Part shown: piece after piece, positions 18,136-26,390 of the stretch | Numbering within the stretch: the first letter of the stretch is position 1 | Layout: each line of letters opens with the position of its first letter | Source of the DNA: Leptolinea sp. | Lineage (GTDB): Bacteria; Chloroflexota; Anaerolineae; Anaerolineales; Anaerolineaceae | Reading direction: 5' to 3' | Length of the DNA stretch: 64,000 nucleotides | NCBI GenBank assembly: GCA_012798535.1 | Contig: JAAZMZ010000024.1 | Coordinates: 1 to 64,000, forward strand | The notes under the pieces: generated by a model | Database searches by the model: none | What the model was told of the DNA's origin: nothing | The model's input: only the letters and a program-made list of their open reading frames with translations | Position numbers and translations under genes: made by a program

Positions 18136-18681
18136 TTATCTGACGATTAAATAGATGATCAAAGCCATGACAGGGATCCACACCCAGCCGCCGTAATCAC
18201 TGGCGCCGCTGCCGATCCCCTGAGGTTTGATACGCATCAACGGAAGACCCTGCGCGGCTGCCACCATTTGCTCATCTGAAACTGTATAAGGATTGAATCC
18301 CAGCATGAAACCGGCAAATCCACCTGCCTTTAGAACTTTGCGCAGAGCTGTCGTCCGTTCAGGAGAATCAAGTACCTCTTCGGCTCTTCCCGCGATGCAG
18401 CCGCCGGGGAGGATGACTTCAAGCGCGGGAGACGCAATCATATTGCGGTACCAATCCGCCTGCTGTCCCCGCCCGGCCAGGCAATAGATGTTTCCGTTCA
18501 AAATAGCATAGTTGACCGGAGAATAGCGGGTCTTGCCAGATTTCCTGCCGGTAGTCTTCAACACCATCATGTAACCCCATAGTGGATTCCCAAAGAGAGG
18601 TCCCAGTCCCAGTCGAAAGACAGGCACCATAAAAAACCTATTAAGGAACCAGAAAATTTTTGCCATGAGCGGTGTGACCAT
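18136..18681 (-). CDS. F420-type deazaflavin-dependent nitroreductase-like protein
   Basis: 181 aa. The core LKTTGRKSGKTRYSPVNYAILNGNIYCLAGRGQQADWYRNMIASPALEVIL is the signature of the Ddn/DUF385 family (split-barrel flavin fold), which uses F420H2 in mycobacteria to reduce nitro compounds or enones. Here the cofactor could also be FMN. The N-terminus is hydrophobic (IFWFLNRFFMVPVFRLGLG) and a membrane helix closes the protein (WVWIPVMALIIYLIVR), so it is membrane-bound. It stands alone between an SDR gene and a CPBP protease gene. Confidence 0.85.
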   Translation of the reverse strand: MVTPLMAKIFWFLNRFFMVPVFRLGLGPLFGNPLWGYMMVLKTTGRKSGKTRYSPVNYAILNGNIYCLAGRGQQADWYRNMIASPALEVILPGGCIAGRAEEVLDSPERTTALRKVLKAGGFAGFMLGFNPYTVSDEQMVAAAQGLPLMRIKPQGIGSGASDYGGWVWIPVMALIIYLIVR

Positions 18682-18719
18682 ACGATCCTCCCCGAAAATT
18701 GTCTGTTAACGAAAGGCAA

Positions 18720-19592
18720 CTACACTACGCCGTCCTGAATCTTGACTGCGGTTTCCTTTTTATTAATCGAAAAAATGCTAAGCGTCGCTGCCAGGATGAT
18801 GAACACTATTGTCCCGAAGAGATGTATCCCGGGCGGCGAGGGCTGCAGGAAACTGAAGGTGAAATTGAAAGCGAAGTGCATCAATATGGCAGAGAGAATG
18901 CTGCGTCCAGTGTGGTTATACACCCCGGTCATCAATATCGAAAGCGCGGTCATCCGTAGCAGAAAAAGCCAGAAAAGGCCTGTGCCAAATCCCCATTCGA
19001 AGTACATACCACCGGGTATAAAGAAGAGCGGGAGATGCCAGAAACTCCAGACAACGCCAAGGATGAGACTGGCCGCCAGTGAATTCCAGCGAGATTGCAG
19101 CCGGTCGAGGGCGAATCCACGCCATCCGACCTCTTCTGCCAGCGGACCCATCAGCAGAGACTGGATTGCGATGAATACCAGCACAAGCAGCTCTGCCGGC
19201 CGGCCGGAAAATCCCTGCAAGGCGGGCAGATCGGGTGAACTACCATAAACCAGTTGATATATGAGGATTGCCAATCCGGCCGCCACCGGAAAAATCAGAA
19301 AGATGAAAGCATACCAGCCTCCACTGATAAGTTGGAAGCAGCTCAACCGGTGTAGCACGTCGTTCTGGGAGGCTTTGTCCATCGTCCGGGCAAGGTAGAT
19401 AAATCCGGCGATCGACGGACCAAATCCACCGACTATATACAAAACCGGCATGGCCGGTGACCGGGACAGAAAGATGGCCGGCAGCCAGAAGATCCAGCTT
19501 AATCCGTATGCCAGGCCAAAAAAATGGATAAGCGGTGTGTCATTTTTACCGATTATGGGTTTTGCCAATGGCATGTGCGCTTTCACCATCAT
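18720..19592 (-). CDS. CPBP family intramembrane metalloprotease (Abi/CAAX-like)
   Basis: 290 aa with about eight membrane segments. The family motifs are in order: PLAEEVGWRGFALDRLQSRW (motif 1, EExxxR), FWHLPLFF (motif 2, FxxxH), and ILMHFAFNFTF (motif 3, HxxxN). These place two Glu and two His in the membrane as the active site. Related enzymes cut prenylated proteins, process bacteriocins or give self-immunity. No bacteriocin gene is visible nearby, so its substrate is unknown. Confidence 0.9.
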   Translation of the reverse strand: MMVKAHMPLAKPIIGKNDTPLIHFFGLAYGLSWIFWLPAIFLSRSPAMPVLYIVGGFGPSIAGFIYLARTMDKASQNDVLHRLSCFQLISGGWYAFIFLIFPVAAGLAILIYQLVYGSSPDLPALQGFSGRPAELLVLVFIAIQSLLMGPLAEEVGWRGFALDRLQSRWNSLAASLILGVVWSFWHLPLFFIPGGMYFEWGFGTGLFWLFLLRMTALSILMTGVYNHTGRSILSAILMHFAFNFTFSFLQPSPPGIHLFGTIVFIILAATLSIFSINKKETAVKIQDGVV

Positions 19593-19634
19593 TCATGGAA
19601 ATAGCCGTTTAAACTAAAAATCAGACAGTCCAAC

Positions 19635-19937
19635 TTACTCTTTCGGATATTCGTACCCTTCGATGATCACCAGATTTCCATTGGAAACCGGTTTCCGGAA
19701 AGCCAGCGCCCGCTGATATTCCGGGGAATAATAGCAGTCCACTGCCGCCTGATAGGAAGGAAATTCCACCACCACATTTCTTGATTTCGCACTTCCTTCA
19801 GGGTTAATGAATTTTCCCGCCCGCACCAGGTGTCTGGCGCCGAATTTCTGGAACGCTTCTCCATTGGCGGCAAGGTATTTTTTATACTCTTCTGCGTCAG
19901 TTACTTCCAGACCGACAATCCAATATCCTTTTGGCAT
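19635..19937 (-). CDS. DUF1330 family protein
   Basis: 100 aa. MPKGYWIVGLEVTDAEEYKKYLAANGEAFQKFGARHLVRAGK and VVVEFPSYQAAVDCYYSPEYQRALAFRKPVSNGNLVIIEGY cover the whole DUF1330 ferredoxin-like (dimeric alpha-beta barrel) fold. Members are small cytoplasmic proteins of unknown function; the fold is shared with monooxygenases of the ABM type. It lies 29 nt downstream of an O-methyltransferase gene on the same strand and may be cotranscribed. Confidence 0.88.
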   Translation of the reverse strand: MPKGYWIVGLEVTDAEEYKKYLAANGEAFQKFGARHLVRAGKFINPEGSAKSRNVVVEFPSYQAAVDCYYSPEYQRALAFRKPVSNGNLVIIEGYEYPKE

Positions 19938-19966
19938 AATCTTCTCCTACCCGCTTTGAAATTGAT

Positions 19967-20560
19967 CTACCCCAGTTTTCGGCAAACCAGCAGACCTTTG
20001 CCGATCGGCACGACCATGGCGTCAATGCGTTCATCCGACAACGCCCGGTCGATCAACGGCTGGAGTTCCGTGCTGTGACTGCTGGCGTTGTCTGCCACCA
20101 GTAATCCGCCCTGTACCAGGTTTGGAATGACCTTTTCATAACAATCCGCATACACTTCTTTTTCGGCATCCAGAAAACAGAATGCAATGTTCGAGAACCA
20201 GTCGAGAGATTCCCGGGCGTCTCCCTTGACCAGGTTGATGATCTCTTCCACTCCAGCTTCTTCGAAGGTTTTCCGGGCCAACTCGACCTTCTCTGACATG
20301 ATTTCAAAGGTGGTCAACGTACGGTCGAGTTGTTCGCACGCCAGTGACAACCAGAGAGTGGAATAGCCGGCACTGGTGCCAATCTCGAGCATGGCACCTT
20401 CCGGCGTGTTGGCAGCCAGCAGGGCAATAAACTTCCCGGTTTCGGGTGGTATCTGCCGCAACCGCCTCATCCGCAGGGTATCATCGGTGCGGTCCTTCGC
20501 ATCCCATTTCTCAAGCTCCTGCATCCGGGCTTTCATGGCAGGTGACATTGTATGAAACAT
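19967..20560 (-). CDS. O-methyltransferase (COMT/type 3 family)
   Basis: 197 aa. [23 protein letters not shown] is the SAM-binding motif I of the metal-dependent O-methyltransferase family, followed by [23 protein letters not shown] (acidic ribose contact) and [18 protein letters not shown], which holds the metal-binding Asp. [12 protein letters not shown] supplies the second metal ligand pair (D-N). Such enzymes methylate catechols or similar hydroxyls with Mg2+. AGGAG precedes the ATG. Confidence 0.9.
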   Translation of the reverse strand: MFHTMSPAMKARMQELEKWDAKDRTDDTLRMRRLRQIPPETGKFIALLAANTPEGAMLEIGTSAGYSTLWLSLACEQLDRTLTTFEIMSEKVELARKTFEEAGVEEIINLVKGDARESLDWFSNIAFCFLDAEKEVYADCYEKVIPNLVQGGLLVADNASSHSTELQPLIDRALSDERIDAMVVPIGKGLLVCRKLG

Positions 20561-20884
20561 AATGGTCTTCTCCTATCCAGACATAGATCATACCCATAAC
20601 TGATCGGGTTCAATAATACCTCATCGAAAACCAGTGTCCCGATTCGCAGATAAATAATCTTCCCGACGATGATATTACCAGTTATTGAAAGAATAGTAAT
20701 TGATCGGTGTATTTCACAGAATATGGGAAAAGTCTATACCACCTGAAAGCAGGTGTCAGAGTTACATCTACCCTTCCGTGAGTGCGGTCTGCCGGCTGCC
20801 TTCCGGTGGAAAATTAGCCGGTTTTTTCTTTCCACAACGAACTGGCAAACATGTCGGAAGATAGTCAACCCTGTTCGCGAAGGC
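20561..20884. other. 324-nt gap without a convincing gene
   Basis: No protein frame is supported. On the plus strand CCGGCT (20792-20797) pairs with AGCCGG (20816-20821), directly followed by six T, and a CACCTG/CAGGTG hairpin with a 4-nt loop lies at 20740-20755. This looks like an intrinsic terminator that reads toward the end of the nitroreductase gene, on the strand without a gene. A short terminated RNA could end here; no promoter was found for it. Confidence 0.3.
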
Positions 20885-21658
20885 CTATTTCCCGGTTGGC
20901 CACCAGAAACCGCTTTTTTGCAGACGCTCCTGGAACTCCAACACCTTACCCGCGGCAATCTTTTCTTTTACCGGTTTGCCTGTCCATTTGACGTAAAACC
21001 AATCCAGGTAATGTTCAAATCCCAATCGTTCCCAGTCGTTGATAAAACCCATATGCCTGGATTTGTCGTCATATTCCGCGACAATCTCCCGCAATTGGTC
21101 ATCGTCAGGAGCATGGTATGTTCCATAATGCACCACATGCCGGGTGCTGAGGCGGCCTTTTTGAAAATCCGGTTCCTTGCGCGGATAACCCAGTACTACT
21201 GTGATTAATGGAAAACAGGACGTCTCGGGGAGATAAAGTTCCCTGTACACTTCATCCAGTTGATTGCGATGCAGACCGTTGGTGATCAATGAATCGATGC
21301 CCAGCGATCTGGCGGCAATGACAGCGGTCTGCGCAGCCAGCACGGTATCGATCGAACCGGTGATAAATCCGATAATATCGTCATTGTCAAATTCCTGACC
21401 CAGGAACCGGGCGGCGGCCATAATGCGCGTGAAATCCACATTGAAGATCAACGCCCGGCTGCCCTGATATCCAAATAAATCTTTCATCTTTACGCGGTCA
21501 TCCAGTACGATGATGGAATAGCTTTGCCGGGCGGATGCATTCGCCGTGCGCACGGCCGCCTCGATTATCTGCTCCAGGTTGGCTTCACTAATCTCACGGT
21601 CAGAGAAATCCCCGTGGATGGTGCGCAGGGAATGGATGGTTTGCATTGTCTCGTTCAT
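20885..21658 (-). CDS. Nitroreductase family protein
   Basis: 257 aa. MQTIHSLRTIHGDFSDREISEANLEQIIEAAVRTANASARQSYSIIVLDD is the start of an FMN-dependent nitroreductase, with Arg/Ser contacts to the FMN phosphate (SARQSYS). The middle has DTVLAAQTAVIAARSLGIDSLITNG, matching the helix before the FMN-ring site, and ITVVLGYPRKEPDFQKGRLS. An in-frame start 57 nt upstream lacks a ribosome site, whereas GAGGAA precedes 21658. The C-terminus is longer than usual (ERLGFEHYLDWFYVKWTG). Substrate unknown. Confidence 0.88.
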   Translation of the reverse strand: MNETMQTIHSLRTIHGDFSDREISEANLEQIIEAAVRTANASARQSYSIIVLDDRVKMKDLFGYQGSRALIFNVDFTRIMAAARFLGQEFDNDDIIGFITGSIDTVLAAQTAVIAARSLGIDSLITNGLHRNQLDEVYRELYLPETSCFPLITVVLGYPRKEPDFQKGRLSTRHVVHYGTYHAPDDDQLREIVAEYDDKSRHMGFINDWERLGFEHYLDWFYVKWTGKPVKEKIAAGKVLEFQERLQKSGFWWPTGK

Positions 21659-21756
21659 AAATTCCTCGTTATTACGCTGATGTAGACTGTATAGAAATAT
21701 CGGCCGGTATATCACCTGGGATATTGAATACCAGAGTGGGCGCTGGGTTACGAATC

Positions 21757-22287
21757 CTAGAAGATCCGCGGGATGATGAATGGCGTTTTCGTCTTGTATT
21801 CTTTGTACTCCTCGCCAAAACGCGCTTCCAATTCTCGCTCTTCGAACTTCTTGATATACAGCATCAGCAGAACCGCAAAGACAGCCACACCCACAAACGA
21901 AGACACAGACCCGACGCAGATACTTAAGCCAAAGTACGCCATGAACGTTCCAAATGACATGGGATTGCGGCAGTATTTGAACGGTCCGCGTACCAACAAT
22001 TTCTGGGTGGCCAGCACAGGAATGGGCGTTCCCCGGGCATCGAAAAGTTGATCACCAATAGACCAAAACCCGAAGACCAGGCCGATAAGCATGCAAATGC
22101 CGCCAATAAGCAGGTTGACATATCCGAATGTCAATGGAGGGATCCCCAATGCCGTATCCACCCTCGGGAGAAATTTGATCAAAGTCAACGGGATCAGGAA
22201 GGCAAACAACAGTCCGGCGCAGGCCGTGGCCAGCAGGCGCACCGGTAAAGAATACTCTTTGCGAGTCCATCGTACAAAATATTTCAT
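21757..22287 (-). CDS. Isoprenylcysteine carboxyl methyltransferase-like membrane protein
   Basis: 176 aa with four to five membrane helices. The C-terminal part, GPFKYCRNPMSFGTFMAYFGLSI and EERELEARFGEEYKEYKTKTPFIIPRI, is the phospholipid/ICMT-type methyltransferase signature (PEMT family), in which the RxP and E-E motifs bind SAM at the membrane face. Bacterial members methylate small lipophilic acids, phospholipids or Cys residues. AAGAGGTG lies before the ATG. It is a single-gene unit. Confidence 0.88.
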   Translation of the reverse strand: MKYFVRWTRKEYSLPVRLLATACAGLLFAFLIPLTLIKFLPRVDTALGIPPLTFGYVNLLIGGICMLIGLVFGFWSIGDQLFDARGTPIPVLATQKLLVRGPFKYCRNPMSFGTFMAYFGLSICVGSVSSFVGVAVFAVLLMLYIKKFEERELEARFGEEYKEYKTKTPFIIPRIF

Positions 22288-22415
22288 CGTACACCTCTTC
22301 CTTATTACGTTGTTTACAACACGATAGCAGTCCCCGCCTGTTTGTTATATGAACGTATTCTATGAATAATTTCGGCCAGTGATAAGAGAACTGTAATCCA
22401 CTACTACGGTTTTGT

Positions 22416-23024
22416 TTATCCCAACGGGTTCAATACTTGATTAAATCGGTTCAGACGCCATTTACTTGACTCCGGCTGAAACTCGATTTCCATGATGCCG
22501 CAGTAATCCACTTTAAAGTCCCAGCGGTGGTAAACCGGCAAACCCAGAAGATGGCACATCCACAGTCGGATCAGCCCTTCATGACAGACGATGATCATTT
22601 CCTGCTCTTCCTGCTGTTTCTCTTTCATAAATGAATCAATTCGAGCACGGGCATCTTCGCCGCATTCGCCACCCGGGAATTGAAAATCGTGATCCCTTTG
22701 GAGAAAGCCTTTCCAGACGTCGGGATAAGTCTGTTGGATCTGTTCATCCGCCATGCCATCTATCAATCCATTGTCTATCTCATTCAAACGGTTGTCTTTG
22801 ACCGGCTTTATGCCTAGCTTTCGGGCGGTATAGTCAATGGTCTGGGCTGTGCGCAGGTAATGACTGATATAGATTTGATTTACCTGCCGGCCGGAGAAAT
22901 ACTCCCAAAGCCGCCTGGTTTCGACCAGTCCGCGCGAACTGAGTGGTTCGTCCCGATGCCGAAGAATGGGATTAAAAAAATCCCCCTTCTCTTTTTCCGC
23001 GTGACGGATGATGTGCCACTTCAT
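22416..23024 (-). CDS. Histidine phosphatase (phosphoglycerate mutase-like)
   Basis: 202 aa. The catalytic RHAE tetrad of the branch 1 family is at the start (WHIIRHAEKEKGD), SSRGLVETRRLW follows, the second Arg lies in HYLRTAQTIDY, and the second catalytic His is in MIIVCHEGLIRLW. The active site is therefore complete; the protein should remove phosphate from a small molecule through phospho-His. It begins 5 nt after the preceding gene on the same strand, so they are probably cotranscribed and may share a pathway. Confidence 0.9.
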   Translation of the reverse strand: MKWHIIRHAEKEKGDFFNPILRHRDEPLSSRGLVETRRLWEYFSGRQVNQIYISHYLRTAQTIDYTARKLGIKPVKDNRLNEIDNGLIDGMADEQIQQTYPDVWKGFLQRDHDFQFPGGECGEDARARIDSFMKEKQQEEQEMIIVCHEGLIRLWMCHLLGLPVYHRWDFKVDYCGIMEIEFQPESSKWRLNRFNQVLNPLG

Positions 23025-23029
23025 GACTA

Positions 23030-23578
23030 CTAGTCTAACAGAAAATAGAAATGATCACAGCAGGCATGCCCCTGCATCAAAGTCTGTGTTCGCTTGAACC
23101 CAATTCGCGGATTAAATCCGGCGGTCATAGGTTGATCTCCGCTGCAAACCAGATGGTATAACCAGTGTGAAGCGCCGGTCTGCCTGCCCAGATCGGCGTG
23201 TGGACAGTGCGTGCAGTGAATCTGCGTTCCCTCAGGACGTTTTTCCACGCGAAGGTCGAATCCGGCGGCAGGCAGGGGGTCCCATACCAGGCTGACCAGA
23301 TTGTCAATATCGCATCCGGGCTGCCTGGCTCCCAATTCCGCCCATTCCGCACGGATATGCCCGGCGACTACTTTGTCGATCACCCGGCTGACGATTTCCT
23401 TTCCAAAGCGTTCGCCCAGAGAATCGAACAGGGCGATCTTTAGCATAGAATCCCAGCCCGCAGAAATCTCACACAACACCCGGTCCTCATTAGCGGTCAG
23501 GTCGAGCAGATTTCGATTGGGTGTGGTGAACCAGGGTCTGAGCCATGGCAGGTTTTGATCGATCGGATCGTTGGCCAT
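23030..23578 (-). CDS. Putative ATC hydrolase-family protein
   Basis: About 182 aa. The C-terminus RIGFKRTQTLMQGHACCDHFYFLLD matches the conserved end (R-T-x-T-L-x-x-G-x-x-x-C-D) of the L-2-amino-thiazoline-4-carboxylic acid hydrolase family. The body has AALFDSLGERFG-like helices and two Cys pairs (IHCTHCPHADLG). Family members are mostly uncharacterised; only a few hydrolyse ATC. A TTG start 21 nt upstream is equally possible because no clear ribosome site exists for either. It lies 5 nt upstream of the histidine phosphatase gene. Confidence 0.65.
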   Translation of the reverse strand: MANDPIDQNLPWLRPWFTTPNRNLLDLTANEDRVLCEISAGWDSMLKIALFDSLGERFGKEIVSRVIDKVVAGHIRAEWAELGARQPGCDIDNLVSLVWDPLPAAGFDLRVEKRPEGTQIHCTHCPHADLGRQTGASHWLYHLVCSGDQPMTAGFNPRIGFKRTQTLMQGHACCDHFYFLLD

Positions 23579-23736
23579 ATCGTCAATTTTATCCGACAAA
23601 TCAAAAAGACTGGACCATTCCTTTTATCTATGACCGGCAATCATGGATAAAACACAGCTAGAAACCGGCTATGAGGAAACCCATGCCGGTTTCATGACTA
23701 ATCAAATCCCTGAGTTGACCCTGAAATTCCAAAATT

Positions 23737-24048
23737 CTAATTTTGCATGGTCTGCCGGATCAATTCGACAACGGATTTCCCATCCATGTTTCCATACATT
23801 TGAAAAGGAATTACGAGACTTTTCTTATTCTTCTTGTTGCATATTTCAATGATTTCATCTTTTAAGTAGGCGATTTGCGGAGCGATCAATACAATATCAA
23901 CCTGATCAATCAAGTCTTCCAGACAACTGCGTGGTTCTGCCAGTAACTCGAAATCTTCATTGGACTGGGAAATTGCTTCGACAATTTTTTCTTTAAGCAT
24001 TTTTGTCGAGACTCCCAAATTACAGATCAACAACGCTTTTTTCATCAT
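23737..24048 (-). CDS. PTS lactose/cellobiose-type IIB component
   Basis: 103 aa. MMKKALLICNLGVSTKMLKEKI holds the phosphocysteine loop (Cys9) of the lac/cel IIB family, and VDIVLIAPQIAYLKDEIIEIC and KSLVIPFQMYGNMDGKSVVELI complete the Rossmann-like fold. The protein passes phosphate from IIA to the incoming sugar at IIC. It is the last gene of the PTS operon, 45 nt after the lipase-like gene. A separate IIB and IIC is usual for cellobiose systems. Base use is AT-rich, like the rest of the operon. Confidence 0.92.
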   Translation of the reverse strand: MMKKALLICNLGVSTKMLKEKIVEAISQSNEDFELLAEPRSCLEDLIDQVDIVLIAPQIAYLKDEIIEICNKKNKKSLVIPFQMYGNMDGKSVVELIRQTMQN

Positions 24049-24093
24049 AACTTCCTTTTTACTATCAATCTATAAGTCTGGAGTTGGTTGATC

Positions 24094-24912
24094 TTACTTG
24101 TTTAGAATGGCGCGTTCAATAAAATCATACGACTTTTCAAAAACAAGATCACGCTCTCCATCAACGGGCAGCATATGACTGCTCTTTTCAAACCAGAGAA
24201 TTTCCTTTTCTTGAGAACCCAAAAGAGAGAATACCTCATCTAATGAGTTCGGATCCAGAATCGAATCACGGCGGGCTCCCATTAAAAGAATTGGGCAGGT
24301 AATCCCGGGCAATATTTCGGGAACAAGATTGGCCAAATGTACCAATTGGAGATTACAGATCAGGGGTTTTTCATTGTATTTTATGTAACCGCGAGAAAGC
24401 TCCGGTTTATACCAATACCAACCCGGCAGACGGTTCGGAATATTCCGGGACTTCCATTTCCTCTTAAGTGATCCCCAGTAGACTTTGAAAGCATTGAAAT
24501 ATTCCAACAGTGGCAGCGGTGCGGATAATTTGTATCCAGGCGCGAGGACGATCAATCCATCTACATCCAAATAGGATCCGGCAATCAATGTCATTGCACC
24601 ACCCATCGAGTGGCCAATTATGATGATCTTTTTTATATTCTGGTTACTCTTTAAAAGTGCATACCCATCTTCCACACTGGCGAGCAGATCCTTCCACCGG
24701 GATCGCTTAAGGTCATCTATGCTGGTGGCATGGCCGGTTGTCCGCATCCCCAACACGGAATACCCTTTTTCATTCAGATATTTTCCAAACGGCTGCATTT
24801 CCAATGGACTGTCGGTAAATCCATGGATAAGCAGAATACCCACTTCATTGCCAGGATAATAAAAAGGTTCACCACCCTGGATGATCACTGGTTTGATTTT
24901 GCTGACATTCAT
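24094..24912 (-). CDS. Alpha/beta hydrolase (monoacylglycerol lipase/carboxylesterase-like)
   Basis: 272 aa. The nucleophile Ser102 is in IIIIGHSMGGAMTLIAG, the oxyanion loop in VGILLIHGFTDSPLEM, the acid in MGARRDSILDPNS and the His in FEKSSHMLPVDGERD. The overall pattern is that of thermostable carboxylesterases such as Est30 and of bacterial monoacylglycerol lipases. It is placed inside the PTS operon between IIC and IIB. A plausible but untested role is to remove acyl (for example acetyl) groups from the sugar taken up. Confidence 0.9.
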   Translation of the reverse strand: MNVSKIKPVIIQGGEPFYYPGNEVGILLIHGFTDSPLEMQPFGKYLNEKGYSVLGMRTTGHATSIDDLKRSRWKDLLASVEDGYALLKSNQNIKKIIIIGHSMGGAMTLIAGSYLDVDGLIVLAPGYKLSAPLPLLEYFNAFKVYWGSLKRKWKSRNIPNRLPGWYWYKPELSRGYIKYNEKPLICNLQLVHLANLVPEILPGITCPILLMGARRDSILDPNSLDEVFSLLGSQEKEILWFEKSSHMLPVDGERDLVFEKSYDFIERAILNK

Positions 24913-24938
24913 GATTTTTCCGGTTTCTTTTCATATTT

Positions 24939-24974
24939 GATGTGTAGATCATCTTTTTTGATGACCTACACATC
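24939..24974 (-). other. Intra-operon hairpin between IIC and hydrolase genes
   Basis: A 15-bp stem (24960-24974 with 24939-24953; arm starts GATGTGTAG) with a 6-nt loop. In the minus-strand RNA every pair forms, one as G-U; in the plus-strand RNA the same position is an A-C mismatch. That favours a role in the operon mRNA, for example a processing or stability element after IIC. Eight T residues follow it on the plus strand, so it could also stop antisense transcription. Confidence 0.6.
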
Positions 24975-25031
24975 TTTTTTTTGTGGTGTATGATGTATCT
25001 GTTCTGAAAGTGGATCAGATTGACAGCGATT

Positions 25032-26315
25032 TCAGGCTGCCTTGGCAGAGGCAGCTTCTGTCATACTGATCCTCTTTTCATGCATTCGGAGGAAAGGCAG
25101 CCAGAGCAGGCAATCGATGGCAATGATCACAAGAGATCCCAGGAAACCCATGAAACCCATATTGTTCAGAAGAGCAATCACGGGTGATGGCAGGAAAATG
25201 ATCAGGGCAGGATTAGTTCCAGCGGTGATCAGGCCGCTTACAAACATCAAATAGGCGAGGAGCGGGTTAATAATCCCATTGACGATCAGAGCGCCCAATG
25301 CAAGGAAGGGATTAAAAACAATAGGCAAACCAAATATCAAGGGTTCGTTGACGGTGAAAATGCTGGGGATAATGGCTGCCGTACCCAATTGTTTGATGCC
25401 GTTGTTCTTTGAGAAGAGCATGATGATATTCAATCCCAGTGTCGCGCAGGCACCACCGATATTGACCAGGGCAAAGACGTACCCGATGGAAGCGAAATGA
25501 AATCCATTGGCGAATGTGGCAGCGGCCCCTGTTCCAGCCATTTGGGCGTTTTCAGCCGCAGCCGACAAAAATAACGGGAAGAAGATTCCGCCAATGGCCG
25601 CGGGGTGAATACCAAAAGCGAAACTGACCGCGCAAAGAATACCCCAGGCCATCATAGACCAGACTGTATCCGAGACAAGCAACAGAGGAGCGATTAATTT
25701 GTTCAGGGAAGCCATCACATCCACATTGCCAACAAATACCAGCAGCCAGGCAGCCAAAACCAGCAAAATTCCCGCCAGCATATTCGTAAACCAGGCGGTC
25801 ATAAACGGCGGCATATTCTTGATCTTGATCGTCCAGCCCTTCTTCTCAAATAACGCGCAAATCTCACCGGAAAAGAAGCCGGCGATCATTCCAAGGGTCA
25901 TACCCTGCGCGCCCAGATAATTGAAATTGAAGCTGATTGATCCGTCCGTAGCTCCAAAAGTCGGTTTCATCAAGATAAAATAGACCGTAACGGCAAACAG
26001 AACCGGTCCATCGATAACGATTTTGCTCAACTGTGCGTTTGCCCGGGCGATACCAATACAAACAAATAAGCCAAGCAGTCCGTACGACATATTCTGCAAG
26101 AGACCAAGTTTGGCCAGCAGGTCTGCATTACCGGGGAAAAAAATATTCGCCAACGCGCCTACCACCTGGAAAACCACACCAACAAAGATCATGGGCATGG
26201 CGAAGAACAGACCATTATTGATCGTCTGCATAAATCGAGATTTCCCCAGGCTTGAGAAAGTCGGCATGACTTTCTTCATCAGAAATCCATCTTCGCGAAA
26301 CATATTAGCCAACAT
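25032..26315 (-). CDS. PTS lactose/cellobiose-type IIC permease
   Basis: 427 aa with about ten membrane segments. FMQTINNGLFFAMPMIFVGVVFQ opens the protein and NEPLIFGLPIVFNPFLALGAL is the conserved substrate/phosphotransfer loop of lac/cel IIC, with the catalytic Glu. FGIHPAAIGGIFFPLFLSAAAENA also matches. It moves the sugar and, with IIB, releases it phosphorylated. AAAGGAGAG lies before the ATG at 26315. The gene follows the GH4 gene by 73 nt, a gap that holds a small hairpin. Confidence 0.93.
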   Translation of the reverse strand: MLANMFREDGFLMKKVMPTFSSLGKSRFMQTINNGLFFAMPMIFVGVVFQVVGALANIFFPGNADLLAKLGLLQNMSYGLLGLFVCIGIARANAQLSKIVIDGPVLFAVTVYFILMKPTFGATDGSISFNFNYLGAQGMTLGMIAGFFSGEICALFEKKGWTIKIKNMPPFMTAWFTNMLAGILLVLAAWLLVFVGNVDVMASLNKLIAPLLLVSDTVWSMMAWGILCAVSFAFGIHPAAIGGIFFPLFLSAAAENAQMAGTGAAATFANGFHFASIGYVFALVNIGGACATLGLNIIMLFSKNNGIKQLGTAAIIPSIFTVNEPLIFGLPIVFNPFLALGALIVNGIINPLLAYLMFVSGLITAGTNPALIIFLPSPVIALLNNMGFMGFLGSLVIIAIDCLLWLPFLRMHEKRISMTEAASAKAA

Positions 26316-26354
26316 AACTCTCTCCTTTTTCTGGAATTGAACACACCTTCATAT

Positions 26355-26390
26355 CAAAGATTTCTTTTGGGTTGATCTTTGGTTTTTTTT
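26355..26390 (-). other. Small hairpin between GH4 and IIC genes
   Basis: A 7-bp stem (CAAAGAT at 26355-26361 with ATCTTTG at 26375-26381), 13-nt loop, directly after the GH4 stop. Eight T residues follow on the plus strand (26383-26390). As with the hairpin after IIC, the T-run is on the strand opposite to the operon. Confidence 0.4.

Noticed and set aside
23643-23852. 69-codon plus-strand frame near the IIB gene
   Set aside because: No ribosome site and overlap with the conserved IIB C-terminus on the other strand.
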